A stretch of 64,000 nucleotides of DNA from positions 1 to 64,000 of the forward strand of contig CAVZHY010000007.1 in assembly GCA_963775235.1 (NCBI GenBank), read 5' to 3'. Origin of the DNA: JBBDMC01 sp963775235. Its GTDB lineage: Bacteria > Pseudomonadota > Alphaproteobacteria > Rhizobiales > Kaistiaceae. Numbering within the stretch: position 1 is the first letter of the stretch; each line of letters opens with the position of its first letter. Made by a program: the position numbers and the translations under genes. The notes beneath the pieces were generated by a model that saw only the letters and a list, made by a program, of their open reading frames with translations, did not search any database and had not been told where the DNA came from. Below, piece by piece: positions 17,498 to 26,007 of this stretch.

Positions 17498-18319
17498 ATG
17501 GCGGAAACAGGCGGATTGCTGGCGGGAAAGCGGGGGCTGATTCTGGGTGTCGCCAACAATCGGTCGATTGCCTGGGGCATCGCGCGCGCCTGCTACGCCG
17601 GCGGCGCCAGTCTCGCCCTCACCTATCAGGGCGAGGCGCTGAAGAAGCGCGTCGAGCCGCTGGCCGCCGAGGTGCAGGCCCATGTGGCCGGGCACTGTGA
17701 CGTCACCGAGCCCGCCAACATCGACGAGGTCTTCGCCGAAGTCGAACGCCTGTGGGGCGGTCTCGATTTCGTCGTCCACGCCGTGGCTTTTTCCGACCGG
17801 GAGGAACTGACCGGCCGCTACATCGACACGACCGCCGACAACTTCGCCAAGACGTTGCTTGTGTCGTGCTACTCGCTGACGGCCATTGCCCAGCGCGCCG
17901 AGAAACTGATGACCAGCGGCGGTTCGTTGCTGACCCTTACCTACTACGGCGCCGAGAAGGTCATGCCGCACTACAACGTCATGGGCGTGGCCAAGGCGGC
18001 GCTGGAGGCGAGCGTGCGCTATCTCGCCGTCGACCTCGGCAAGTCCGGCATCCGCGTCAATGCCATCTCGGCAGGGCCGATCAAGACGCTGGCCGCCGCG
18101 GGCGGCATCGGTGACTTCCGCTATATCCTCAAGTGGAACGAGTACAACGCGCCGCTGAGGCGCACCGTCACCACCGACGACGTCGGCGCTGCGGCGCTTT
18201 ACCTTGTCTCCGATCTCTCCCGCGCCGTGACCGGCGAGGTCCACCACGTCGATTCCGGCTACCACGTGGTAGGCATGAAGGCAGTGGACGCCCCCGACAT
18301 CACCAAGGTCGCCGACTGA
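17498..18319 (+). CDS. fabI: Enoyl-[acyl-carrier-protein] reductase FabI
   Basis: NADH-dependent reduction of enoyl-ACP, last step of the fatty-acid elongation cycle. SDR fold with the FabI-type cofactor motif GVANNRSIAWGIA and ALTYQGEALKKRV. The catalytic Tyr-x6-Lys is present in HYNVMGVAKAALEA, with the extra Tyr at TYYGAEKVMP. Ends with GIRVNAISAGPIKTLAA and EVHHVDSGYHVVGMK. The 273-residue product starting MAETGGLL at 17498 matches the usual N-terminus; the ATG lies after CGGCGCG without a strong Shine-Dalgarno. It leads a same-strand run with the phosphatase, aroC and ribBA. Confidence 0.93.
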   Translation: MAETGGLLAGKRGLILGVANNRSIAWGIARACYAGGASLALTYQGEALKKRVEPLAAEVQAHVAGHCDVTEPANIDEVFAEVERLWGGLDFVVHAVAFSDREELTGRYIDTTADNFAKTLLVSCYSLTAIAQRAEKLMTSGGSLLTLTYYGAEKVMPHYNVMGVAKAALEASVRYLAVDLGKSGIRVNAISAGPIKTLAAAGGIGDFRYILKWNEYNAPLRRTVTTDDVGAAALYLVSDLSRAVTGEVHHVDSGYHVVGMKAVDAPDITKVAD

Positions 18320-18360
18320 CCTTCACCGACGGCAAAAGCCGCCCGAATTCACTCTCCGCA

Positions 18361-18951
18361 ATGCGTCTCTCCCCGCCCACCCTCGTTTTCGTGCGCCACG
18401 GCCGGACCGACTGGAACGTCGACGGCCGTCTGCTCGGGCAGCAGGACGTCCCGCTGAACGAAGCGGGCCGCGCGGACGCGCGCCACAACGGGGCGACGAT
18501 CAAGGCGGCGGTGCCGGAGGTGGCCACCTTCGACTTCGTCGCGAGCCCCCTGTCGCGCGCCCGTGAGACCATGGAGATCGTGCGCGAGGCGATCGGCCTC
18601 GATCGCAACGGGTACCGCACCGATGCGACGCTCCGCGAGATCACCTTCGGCCGCTGGGAAGGCCGCACGCTCGACGATATCCGGGCCGGCAGTCCGGACG
18701 AGATAGCCGCGCGCGAACGCGACAAATGGGGATTCCGGCACCCCGGGGGTGAAAGCTATGTCCAGCTTGCCGAACGCCTTACGCCCTGGCTGGCCAGGCT
18801 GACACGGCCGACGGTGATCGTTGCCCACGGCGGCACCGGCCGCGTCCTGTGGATCGAACTGACCGGCATGGATCCGGGCCAGGCGGCAGCGAACGACTTT
18901 CCGCACGACAAGGTATTGCTGTGGAAGGACGGGGCGGCGTCGCTGCTCTAG
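18361..18951 (+). CDS. Histidine phosphatase family protein (phosphoglycerate-mutase-like)
   Basis: Branch-1 histidine phosphatase. The catalytic RHG motif appears as FVRHGRTDWNVDGRLLGQQD near residue 12, the second site as SPLSRARETMEI, the acid/proton donor in TFGRWEGRT, and the second catalytic His in VIVAHGGTGRVL. 196 residues, cytoplasmic. The substrate is not predictable; cobalamin or small-sugar phosphatases of this type look alike. In alphaproteobacteria it is often placed beside fabI and aroC, as here, so co-transcription is likely. Confidence 0.87.
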   Translation: MRLSPPTLVFVRHGRTDWNVDGRLLGQQDVPLNEAGRADARHNGATIKAAVPEVATFDFVASPLSRARETMEIVREAIGLDRNGYRTDATLREITFGRWEGRTLDDIRAGSPDEIAARERDKWGFRHPGGESYVQLAERLTPWLARLTRPTVIVAHGGTGRVLWIELTGMDPGQAAANDFPHDKVLLWKDGAASLL

Positions 18952-19023
18952 GACCGCGGTTTGACGCCCGCCGGCTCGGTGCCTAGAAGAAGCGCTCGAT
19001 TCGGCCAGGCACTTCCGATCCCC

Positions 19024-20112
19024 ATGTCGTACAACACCTTCGGCCATCTGTTCCGCGTCACCACCTGGGGCGAAAGCCACGGCCCGTCGATCGGCTGTGT
19101 GGTCGACGGATGTCCGCCGCGCATCGCCATCTCCGAGGCCGACATCCAGCGCTACATGGAGCGCCGCCGGCCCGGCCAGTCGCGCTTCACCACCCAGCGC
19201 CGGGAGCTGGACCGGGTGAAGATTCTGTCCGGGGTATTCGAGGATGAGGAGAGCGGCACGCTGATGACCACCGGCACGCCGATCTCGCTCCTCATCGAGA
19301 ACACCGACGCGCGCTCCAAGGACTATGATGCGATCAAGGACCGCTACCGTCCCGGCCACGCGGATTTCACCTATCAGGCGAAGTACGGCATCCGCGACTG
19401 GCGCGGCTCCGGCCGCGCTTCGGCGCGCGAGACGGCGGCGCGCGTCGCCGCCGGCGCCGTGGCCCGCATGGTCATCCCCGGCATCACCATCCGCGGCGCA
19501 CTCATCCAGGTCGGCCCGCACGCGGTCGATCGTGCCAACTGGGACTGGGAGGAGGTCGACCGCAACCCGTTCTTCTCGCCGGACGCAAAGGCTGCGGAGG
19601 AGTGGGCGAAGTACCTGGACGGCGTCCGGAGCCGCGGCTCCTCGGCCGGCGCGGTAATCGAGGTGGTTGCCGAAGGCGTGCCGGCGGGCCTCGGCGCCCC
19701 GATCTACGCCAAGCTCGACCAGGACATCGCCGCCGCGATGATGTCGATCAACGCGGTCAAGGGCGTCGAGATCGGTGCCGGCTTCGGCGCCGCCAGCCTG
19801 CCGGGCGAGGAAAACGCCGACGAGATGCGGATCGGCGACGATGGCCGGCCGGTGTTCCGCTCCAACAACGCCGGCGGCATTCTCGGCGGCATCTCGACCG
19901 GTCAGCCGGTGGTGCTGCGATTTGCCGTGAAGCCGACCTCGTCGATCCTGACGCCGATGCTGACCGTCAATCAGGCCGGCGAGGAGGTGGAGGTCTCGAC
20001 CAAGGGACGCCACGACCCCTGCGTCGGCATCCGCGCCGTGCCGATCGGGGAGGCGATGCTGGCGATCGTGCTCGCCGACCACTGTCTGCGGCACCGCGGC
20101 CAAATCGGCTGA
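19024..20112 (+). CDS. aroC: Chorismate synthase AroC
   Basis: FMN-dependent conversion of 5-enolpyruvylshikimate-3-phosphate to chorismate. All three family signatures are present: GESHGPSIGCVVDGCPPR near the N-terminus, the RSSARETAARVAAG-type segment as RGSGRASARETAARVAAGAV, and RSNNAGGILGGISTGQPV. It ends with RHDPCVGIRAVPIGEAML. 362 residues is standard. ATG 19024 is preferred to an upstream in-frame TTG because the family N-terminus is MSYNTFGHLFRVTTWGESHG. Confidence 0.96.
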   Translation: MSYNTFGHLFRVTTWGESHGPSIGCVVDGCPPRIAISEADIQRYMERRRPGQSRFTTQRRELDRVKILSGVFEDEESGTLMTTGTPISLLIENTDARSKDYDAIKDRYRPGHADFTYQAKYGIRDWRGSGRASARETAARVAAGAVARMVIPGITIRGALIQVGPHAVDRANWDWEEVDRNPFFSPDAKAAEEWAKYLDGVRSRGSSAGAVIEVVAEGVPAGLGAPIYAKLDQDIAAAMMSINAVKGVEIGAGFGAASLPGEENADEMRIGDDGRPVFRSNNAGGILGGISTGQPVVLRFAVKPTSSILTPMLTVNQAGEEVEVSTKGRHDPCVGIRAVPIGEAMLAIVLADHCLRHRGQIG

Positions 20113-20130
20113 GCGGCGGGCAAGACCTCC

Positions 20131-21243
20131 ATGACCGACGACAAACGCGTTGCCGATGCCATCGCTGCTTTCAAGCGCGGCGAGATCGTCGTGGTCGTCG
20201 ACGATGACGATCGCGAGAACGAGGGCGACCTGATCCTCGCCGCCGTCCACGCGACGCCCGAGAAGCTGGGCTTCATCGTGCGCTACACCACCGGCATCGT
20301 CTGCACGCCGCTGCCGCGCGAGGCCGCCCGCCGGCTTCAGCTCCAGCCGATGGTCGCCGAGAACGACGCCCCGCTTGGCACCGCCTTCACCGTCTCGGTC
20401 GATTTCCGCCATGGTCTCACCACCGGCATTTCCGGCGAGGAACGCAGCAACACCGTCCGCGCCCTTGCCAACCCCAACGTGGGTGCGACCGATTTCGTCC
20501 GCCCCGGCCACATCTTTCCGCTGATCGCCCGCGACGGCGGCGTTCTCATGCGCTCCGGCCACACCGAGGCGGCGGTCGACTTGTGCAAGCTCGCCGGGCT
20601 GGAGCCGGTGGGCGTGCTCGCCGAGCTCGTCAACGACGACGGCACCGTCAAGCGCGGCGCCGAGGTGGCCGCCTTCGCGGCCGAGCACGGCCTCCGCCTG
20701 GTCTCGGTCGCCGACATCATCGCCCACCGCCAGCGGAGCGAGACGCTTGTGGAACGGGTGGGCGAGTTTCCCGTGTCGACGCGCGCCGGCCCCGCCAGGG
20801 CGATCGCCTACCGCACGCCGTTCGACGCCACCCAGCACGTCGCCATCGTGTTCGGGGACATCGGCGACGGGCGCGACGTACCGGTGCGGCTGCATCGTGA
20901 GTCGGTAATCGAGGACGTTTTCAGCGCCAAGGGCGAGATCGCTGCGCTTGTCGGACGGATGGCCGCCGCCGGTCGCGGCGTCATCGTCTACCTGCGGGAA
21001 GGCAACGTGGGGGTCGCCTTCTCGGGAGAGCGGGCCCGTGCCGGGGTGATCGCCGGAGGCGAGGAAGAGACCCGCTCGGCCGCGGCCCGCCAGAACGAAT
21101 GGCGCGAGATCGGCCTGGGCGCCCAGATATTGCGGGACCTCGGCGTCAAATCGATCCGGTTGATCGCTGGCCGCGAGCGCCGCTATGTCGGTCTGGAAGC
21201 CTTCGGCATCGCCATCGACGCAACCGACATCCTCGAGACCTAA
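20131..21243 (+). CDS. ribB: 3,4-dihydroxy-2-butanone 4-phosphate synthase RibB with degenerate RibA domain
   Basis: Residues 1-205 are RibB, which makes the four-carbon unit of riboflavin from ribulose 5-phosphate: VVVVDDDDRENEGDLILAA, YTTGIVCTPL, RSGHTEAAVDLC are intact. Residues 215-370 follow the GTP cyclohydrolase II fold but lack its zinc cysteines: where RibA has a Cys-rich C...C-x-C site this protein reads VRLHRESVIEDVFSAKG. It should therefore supply only RibB activity, a pattern known in alphaproteobacterial RibBA. It starts 18 bases after aroC. Its TAA lies 7 bases before copy 2 of the dispersed repeat. Confidence 0.92.
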   Translation: MTDDKRVADAIAAFKRGEIVVVVDDDDRENEGDLILAAVHATPEKLGFIVRYTTGIVCTPLPREAARRLQLQPMVAENDAPLGTAFTVSVDFRHGLTTGISGEERSNTVRALANPNVGATDFVRPGHIFPLIARDGGVLMRSGHTEAAVDLCKLAGLEPVGVLAELVNDDGTVKRGAEVAAFAAEHGLRLVSVADIIAHRQRSETLVERVGEFPVSTRAGPARAIAYRTPFDATQHVAIVFGDIGDGRDVPVRLHRESVIEDVFSAKGEIAALVGRMAAAGRGVIVYLREGNVGVAFSGERARAGVIAGGEEETRSAAARQNEWREIGLGAQILRDLGVKSIRLIAGRERRYVGLEAFGIAIDATDILET

Positions 21244-21250
21244 CGCTGGT

Positions 21251-21300
21251 CGCAATTCCGGACGGAAAACCGGTTCCCACTTTTCCTGGAATTGCTCTAG
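21251..21300. repeat. Dispersed palindromic repeat, copy 2
   Basis: A 50-base element, CGCAATTCCGGAC...CTGGAATTGCTCTAG. GCAATTCC and GGAATTGC are fully complementary ends, and GGAAAA/TTTTCC extends the pairing inside, giving a long hairpin. It lies between the convergent genes ribB and rlmD and provides the TAG stop of rlmD (21297-21299). It could act as a two-way terminator or mRNA-end stabiliser. Confidence 0.8.
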
Positions 21301-22523
21301 CGGGCGAACGCCGCCACCACCTCGATCTCCGCCGACCACAGGAACTGGTCGACCGGCAGGACCCGGAGAAGGCGATAGCCGCCGTCGACGAGAATGCGGG
21401 CATCGCGGGCGAGCGTCGCCGGGTTGCATGACACCGCAACGACGCGCGGCACGCTTGAGGCGGCAATGGCCTCGGCCTGCGCCCGCGCTCCGGCCGCCGG
21501 TGGATCGAACACGATTGCGCCGAACCGGTCTAGCTCGGCCGGCGCCAGCGGGTTGACGAAAAGGTCGCGCCGCTGCGCGGTCACCGGCTTCAGCCCCGAT
21601 GAGTGCCTCACCGCCGTCCGCAACGCATCGAGGAGCGCGTCGTCATTCTCGACCGCGGTGACGTGCGCCCGGCGCGCGAGCCTCAGCGTGAACGTGCCGA
21701 TGCCGGCGAAGAGGTCGGCAACCGGCGCCGCATCGCCGACGTGGGTGGCGACCGCGGCGGCCAGGGCCGCCTCCGCCGACGCCGTCGCCTGAACGAACCC
21801 GCCCGGCGCGGGCAGGAGGGCGGCGCCGCCGGCGGCGATCTCGGGCCTCCGGTTGACGAACACCGTGTCGCCGTCGACCGTCAGCCTCGCGATCGTCGTT
21901 TCCGCCGCGAACGTGCCGAGGCGGGCGCGCTGGCCGCGATCGAGCCGCCCGCCGCCGTCGAGGGCGATGTCGAGGCCACTGTCGGCGAGGGTGACCGCCA
22001 GCCGCGCGCGGCGTCGCGGTTTGACGGCGATCGCGACCATGGAGCGCAGGACCGGCAGGCGGGCGACGATTTCCGGAGCGAGGACCGGGCAGACTGCGAT
22101 CGGCACGACTTCATGCGACGCGCGGCGGTTGAAGCCGAGCACCGTCCCGGCGGCGGTGTTGATGACTGAGAACACCGCCCGGCGGCGGCTTCCGGGCGCG
22201 GTCGGCATTGCCGGGTCAATCGTGGTCTCGATGCCGCGGAGTGCGAACGATCTTGCGACGATCTCGCGCTTCCAGGCGAGGTAGGCATCCAGCGCCATGT
22301 GCTGGAGCGTGCAGCCGCCGCACGTTCCGAAGTGCGGGCAGGGGGGCGTCACCCGGTCGGCGCTGGCGGTGAGGATGCGCGTCGGGCGCCCGCGGTTGCC
22401 GTGGCGGTCGATATCGACCCTCTCGCCGGGAAGCGTGAACGGCACGAAAACGCGCTCCTCTGCGCTCCCGGCGATGCCGTCGCCGCCCGCTCCGAGTGCC
22501 GTGATTGTGACCGTCTCCGTCAC
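21297..22523 (-). CDS. rlmD: 23S rRNA (uracil1939-C5)-methyltransferase RlmD
   Basis: RumA/TrmA-class SAM-dependent RNA methyltransferase. A TRAM-like N-terminus (ITALGAGGDGIA) is followed by the 4Fe-4S cysteines CPHFGTCGGCTLQH plus Cys in VVPIAVCPVL, then the SAM motif VADLFAGIGTFTLRLA, the catalytic segment VFDPPAAGARAQ, and the nucleophile in VAVSCNPATLARD. 408 residues, normal length. Its ATG overlaps the end of tlyA by 4 bases, so the two are translationally coupled. The stop codon is inside a dispersed repeat. RlmC cannot be completely excluded, but the Fe-S cluster and context fit RlmD. Confidence 0.88.
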   Translation of the reverse strand: MTETVTITALGAGGDGIAGSAEERVFVPFTLPGERVDIDRHGNRGRPTRILTASADRVTPPCPHFGTCGGCTLQHMALDAYLAWKREIVARSFALRGIETTIDPAMPTAPGSRRRAVFSVINTAAGTVLGFNRRASHEVVPIAVCPVLAPEIVARLPVLRSMVAIAVKPRRRARLAVTLADSGLDIALDGGGRLDRGQRARLGTFAAETTIARLTVDGDTVFVNRRPEIAAGGAALLPAPGGFVQATASAEAALAAAVATHVGDAAPVADLFAGIGTFTLRLARRAHVTAVENDDALLDALRTAVRHSSGLKPVTAQRRDLFVNPLAPAELDRFGAIVFDPPAAGARAQAEAIAASSVPRVVAVSCNPATLARDARILVDGGYRLLRVLPVDQFLWSAEIEVVAAFAR

Positions 22524-23272
22524 CTGTGCGCGCCGATGAGGAGCTCACGGTTGCCGTCGCCGCCTTCGATCGGCGACAGGATCACGCCGCCGACGCGCCA
22601 CCCCATGTCGGCCTCCAACCACGTCGCGATGTCGGCGACGGCGCGCTCAGCCGCCGCCGGATCACGCACGATGCCGCCCTTGCCAAGCGCGGCGCGGCCG
22701 ACCTCGAACTGTGGCTTCACCAGGAAGACACCCCATGCGTCGCCGGACGCAAGGTTCAGCGCCGGCGGCAACGCGAGCTTCAGGGAAATGAAACTGACGT
22801 CGGCAACGATCGCGTGGACCGGTTCGCCGATGTCGGCGGCGACGAGATCGCGCGCGTTCACGCCTTCGCGGTTGATCACGCGCGGGTCGGCGGCGAGGCG
22901 CTGGTCGAGCTGGCCATGGCCGACGTCGACGGCGAAGACCTTTCGGGCGCCGCGCTCCAGAAGCACCTGCGTGAAGCCTCCGGTGGACGCGCCGAGGTCC
23001 AGCGCGGTAATCCCGTCGACCGCGTAGCCGAAACGGTCAAGCGCGGCGATGAGCTTGACGGCGGCGCGCGACACATACCCCGCCGCCGGGTCGTCGATGG
23101 CGAAATCGGCGTCGAGCGCGACGTTCTGCGACGGCTTCAGCGCGCTCTCGCCATTGACCGTGACGTGCCCGCGCAGGATCGCGTCGCGTGCCCGCGCCCG
23201 CGTCGGCAAGAGACCGCGGGCCACCAGCGCCATGTCGAGACGCTGCATCTGCTTGGGGTCGGACCGGCTCAT
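22520..23272 (-). CDS. tlyA: TlyA family rRNA (cytidine-2'-O)-methyltransferase
   Basis: Methylates 16S/23S rRNA cytidines; some members are also described as haemolysins. N-terminal S4 domain (QRLDMALVARGLLPTRARARDAILRGHVTVNG), then an FtsJ-type methyltransferase fold with ALDLGASTGGFTQVLLERGA as the SAM site, DVSFISLKLALP and LVKPQFEVGR. 250 residues, the usual size. Placed between dxs and rlmD as in many Hyphomicrobiales. The ATG at 23272 is a direct match to the family start. Confidence 0.92.
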   Translation of the reverse strand: MSRSDPKQMQRLDMALVARGLLPTRARARDAILRGHVTVNGESALKPSQNVALDADFAIDDPAAGYVSRAAVKLIAALDRFGYAVDGITALDLGASTGGFTQVLLERGARKVFAVDVGHGQLDQRLAADPRVINREGVNARDLVAADIGEPVHAIVADVSFISLKLALPPALNLASGDAWGVFLVKPQFEVGRAALGKGGIVRDPAAAERAVADIATWLEADMGWRVGGVILSPIEGGDGNRELLIGAHR

Positions 23273-23324
23273 GGCCGCGACATGTGGCGGGAGCGACGGC
23301 GGATGGCAAGTCCGGGAAGGCTCC

Positions 23325-23939
23325 CTAGGAGGCGTCGATCAGGTGCTTGAACTCGTCCAGCGCGGTGTCATGGTCCTCCTGGTAGTCGACGGTGCCGACG
23401 AAATGGGCGTCGGCGTTGAGGAGATAGATCGAGGCGGTGTGGTCCATCGTGTAGTCCTCGTCGCCACTGGCGGGGACTCTGCGGGCGTAAACCCGGTAAT
23501 CCTGGATGATCTGGTCGATGGCGGCCCGTGAGCCGGTGAGGCCGACGATCCGGGGGTCGAATGCCCGCAGGTAGGCGGCCATCTGCTCGCGGGTGTCGCG
23601 CTCCGGATCGACGGTGATGAAATAGACCTTGAGCTTGTCGGCATCGGCGCCGAGGTCCCTCAGCCACACGGTGAGGTCGGACAGCGTCGTCGGACAGACG
23701 TCCGGACAGTAAGTATAGCCGAAGAACAGCGCCGAGGCGTGCCCCTTGAGCGCCGCCTCGGTGACCGTGTCGCCGTTCTGGTCGGTGAGGGTGAAGGGCC
23801 CGCCAATAGTGGTCCCGACAACGCTGCTGCCGGCGCCGTCGTGCTTGGTGACGAGCACCGCCCAGACGACCGCGATGGCAACGACCAGCGCGGCAGCCCA
23901 CCCGGCCACCCGAACCATGCGCAGGACGGAAGCGTTCAC
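23325..23939 (-). CDS. SCO1/SenC family copper chaperone for cytochrome oxidase
   Basis: Membrane-anchored thioredoxin-fold protein that delivers copper to the CuA site of cytochrome c oxidase subunit II. N-terminal transmembrane anchor (VAGWAAALVVAIAVVWAVL), then FTLTDQNGDTVTEAALKG, the copper motif GYTYCPDVCPTTL and the third ligand His in YTMDHTASIYLLN. 204 residues. Its start overlaps the end of the PCu(A)C-like gene by 4 bases, so both are co-translated. The oxidase operon it should serve lies at 45.4-51.9 kb. Confidence 0.92.
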   Translation of the reverse strand: MNASVLRMVRVAGWAAALVVAIAVVWAVLVTKHDGAGSSVVGTTIGGPFTLTDQNGDTVTEAALKGHASALFFGYTYCPDVCPTTLSDLTVWLRDLGADADKLKVYFITVDPERDTREQMAAYLRAFDPRIVGLTGSRAAIDQIIQDYRVYARRVPASGDEDYTMDHTASIYLLNADAHFVGTVDYQEDHDTALDEFKHLIDAS

Positions 23940-24478
23940 TGAGCGCCTCCGGCGCCCTCCTTGTCATCGTGCGGCGTCGCCTGGCCGGGGCTCGGCGAAT
24001 TCACCACCGGGTCGGTCGCGTCTGCCGCGATGATGCGCATGATGGCGTTGACGTCGCCCGCCTTGGCGAACGTCAAGGTGACCGGCAGCGTGCCGCCCTC
24101 GACCAACGGTTCCTTCAATGTGACGAACGTGATGTGGAACGTGCCGGGACGCAGCGTCACGGCCGCACCGGCCGGGATTTCGATGCCACCGTTGATCGCC
24201 TGCCTCGATACGACGCCGTCGTTCACACCGATCATGCGAAGCTCGCCGCTCTCCGCCATTGGCGAAGATACGCCGACCAGCAGATCCTGGTCGCTGCCGT
24301 CGTTGGTGACGGTCAGATAGCCATCGGCGGTCGACGCGTCGGGCGCCGTCGCCCGCGTCCACAAGTTGCTGACCGTCAGCGAGCCGGCCGTGACGGAATC
24401 GTCGGCGAAAGCGGGGGTTTGGGTCCCGGCGGCAAGGGCGGCAAGAGCCAGCGCGGCGAAAACGGCGATGCGTGACAT
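23936..24478 (-). CDS. PCu(A)C-like periplasmic copper chaperone with missing ligands
   Basis: 180-residue exported protein (signal peptide VFAALALAALAAGTQTPAFA) of the DUF461/PCu(A)C family: NLWTRATAPDASTADGYLTV, SPMAESGELRM, IEIPAGAAVTLRPGTFHITF. The family's copper site is H(M)-x10-M-x21-H-x-M. Here the first His is Arg (ELRM), the first Met is Val (DGVVSRQ), the second His is present (TFHI) and the last Met is Thr, so only one of four ligands survives. A C-terminal tail with HDD is extra. ATG 24478 follows AAAGGACG. It is coupled to the SCO1 gene, so a copper-related role remains likely but copper binding must differ. Confidence 0.82.
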   Translation of the reverse strand: MSRIAVFAALALAALAAGTQTPAFADDSVTAGSLTVSNLWTRATAPDASTADGYLTVTNDGSDQDLLVGVSSPMAESGELRMIGVNDGVVSRQAINGGIEIPAGAAVTLRPGTFHITFVTLKEPLVEGGTLPVTLTFAKAGDVNAIMRIIAADATDPVVNSPSPGQATPHDDKEGAGGAQ

Positions 24479-24686
24479 GGCGGGCGTCCTTTCCATAAAG
24501 GCGCACCATCGCTGCCGGGCGCCACCGCCCGACCGATGATGAGGAGGATCAAGATCGGCGCCCGCCGGTGAGCGACGTCGGCGCCGCGCATCGCGGCAAG
24601 CGGCGATGGTCACATGACGGGCGTTGTAGCAAGGCCGGCCGGTGGCGGCGAGGTTCGCGGCGGCATCCGCGTCGCCGTGCCGCGGC

Positions 24687-25973
24687 CTACGCGGCTGCAG
24701 CAGGCGGGTCTGCGGCCGCTTCCGGCGGCGGGGTGGCCACGTTCGTGTCTTCCGGGTCGAGCGCCTCCGGTGGGATCACGCCGCCCACGGGGGCGGTGGC
24801 CGCAAGATCGAACTCGGTTTTCTCCGCCGTGGCGGGTGGCGCCCGCAGCCGCAGACGCGCGAATACGAAGGCGGCGAGCGCAGCCTGCACGATGGCGGTG
24901 AAGAGGAACAGCATCGTCGTTCCGGTCCGCTGCATCAGCAACGATGCCAGCAGCGGACCGACAATCGAGCCGCAAGCGTTGGCGAGCAGGATGCCGGCCG
25001 CGGTCTCCACGTAGGTGCCGGGCTCGGCGTAGTCGTAGGCGTGGGCCGCGGCGATCGAATAGGTCGGCAGCGTCGTCAGGCCGAACAGGAAGGCGAGCGA
25101 AAACCAAGTTGGCCGCGAGCCCGGCAGGAAGGCGAGCAAAACGCCGACCATGGCCGCCGCGGTCAGCAGCGCCATCAGTACGATCCGCCGATCGACCCGG
25201 TCCGAAAGCCGCCCGACCGGCCATTGCATGAGGGCTCCGCCCACCGTGGCGATACTCATGAAGAGCGCGGCGTCCTTCGCCACCAGGCCCCCGCCGACCA
25301 CGGCAACAGCGCCGAGTGACCAGAAGGCACCGTTGGCGATGCCGATCGTGGTGACGCCAACGATACCGACGGGTGAGGCCTGGTAAAGCGCCCGTGGCCG
25401 AAATCTGACCAGGGTCACCGGCGCCGGCTGTGCGGAACGGGTGAGCGCCACCGGGATGGTTGCCAGCGATATCGATAGCGTCGCGATCGCGAACAGCGAG
25501 AATTCGGTCGGCGAATAGAGCGTGACCATGAATTGCCCGACTGTCAGCGCCGCGAAGTTGACGATGATGTATGCCGACATGATGAGGCCGCGCGAGGCGT
25601 TTCCGACGCGGTCGTTGAGCCAGCTTTCGATGATCAGGTAGAGGCAGGCAAGGCTCGCCCCGATCGCCAGCCTCAAAACCAGCCAGACCGGAAACGCTAT
25701 CCACAGCGGGTGCGCGACGATCGCCGCGGCGGCCAGAGACACCGCGGCGGCAAAGGCGCGAATGTGCCCGGCCCGCAGGATCGTGTACGGCCCGCCGAAG
25801 CAGCCGGCCATGAACCCGAGGTAGTAGGCGGAGCCGAGCGCACCGATTTGGACCTGGCTCCACCCCTCGGCCGAGGCCCTCAACGGCACCAGGATCAGCT
25901 GCAGGCCATGGCCGACGATCAGGAAAGCGACGCCCAGCAGCAGCGACGAGATGGGGCCGAGGGTCGACTTCAT
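24687..25973 (-). CDS. MFS transporter (YcaD-like)
   Basis: A 428-residue major-facilitator permease with about 12 predicted membrane spans: recognisable segments include LLLGVAFLIVGHGLQLILVPL, ALGSAYYLGFMAGCFGG, RLAIGASLACLYLIIESWLND, GALMQWPVGRLSDRVDRR (the cytoplasmic loop motif RLSDRVDRR) and IVGPLLASLLMQRTG. The last 45 residues are an Ala/Pro/Glu-rich cytoplasmic tail. Closest to the YcaD/UMF2 type; substrate unknown. It lies between the copper pair and dxs on the same strand, 35 bases from the dxs stop. Confidence 0.85.
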   Translation of the reverse strand: MKSTLGPISSLLLGVAFLIVGHGLQLILVPLRASAEGWSQVQIGALGSAYYLGFMAGCFGGPYTILRAGHIRAFAAAVSLAAAAIVAHPLWIAFPVWLVLRLAIGASLACLYLIIESWLNDRVGNASRGLIMSAYIIVNFAALTVGQFMVTLYSPTEFSLFAIATLSISLATIPVALTRSAQPAPVTLVRFRPRALYQASPVGIVGVTTIGIANGAFWSLGAVAVVGGGLVAKDAALFMSIATVGGALMQWPVGRLSDRVDRRIVLMALLTAAAMVGVLLAFLPGSRPTWFSLAFLFGLTTLPTYSIAAAHAYDYAEPGTYVETAAGILLANACGSIVGPLLASLLMQRTGTTMLFLFTAIVQAALAAFVFARLRLRAPPATAEKTEFDLAATAPVGGVIPPEALDPEDTNVATPPPEAAADPPAAAA

Positions 25974-26007
25974 GACTCAATCGAAGTTGGCGGGCGCCCT
26001 GGTCTCC

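Noticed and set aside
18349..21429. A 1026-codon open frame on the minus strand opposite the histidine phosphatase, aroC and ribB
   Set aside because: It is the antisense shadow of three well-supported genes in GC-rich DNA; its product is a Gly/Arg/Asp/His-rich string with no family motif.
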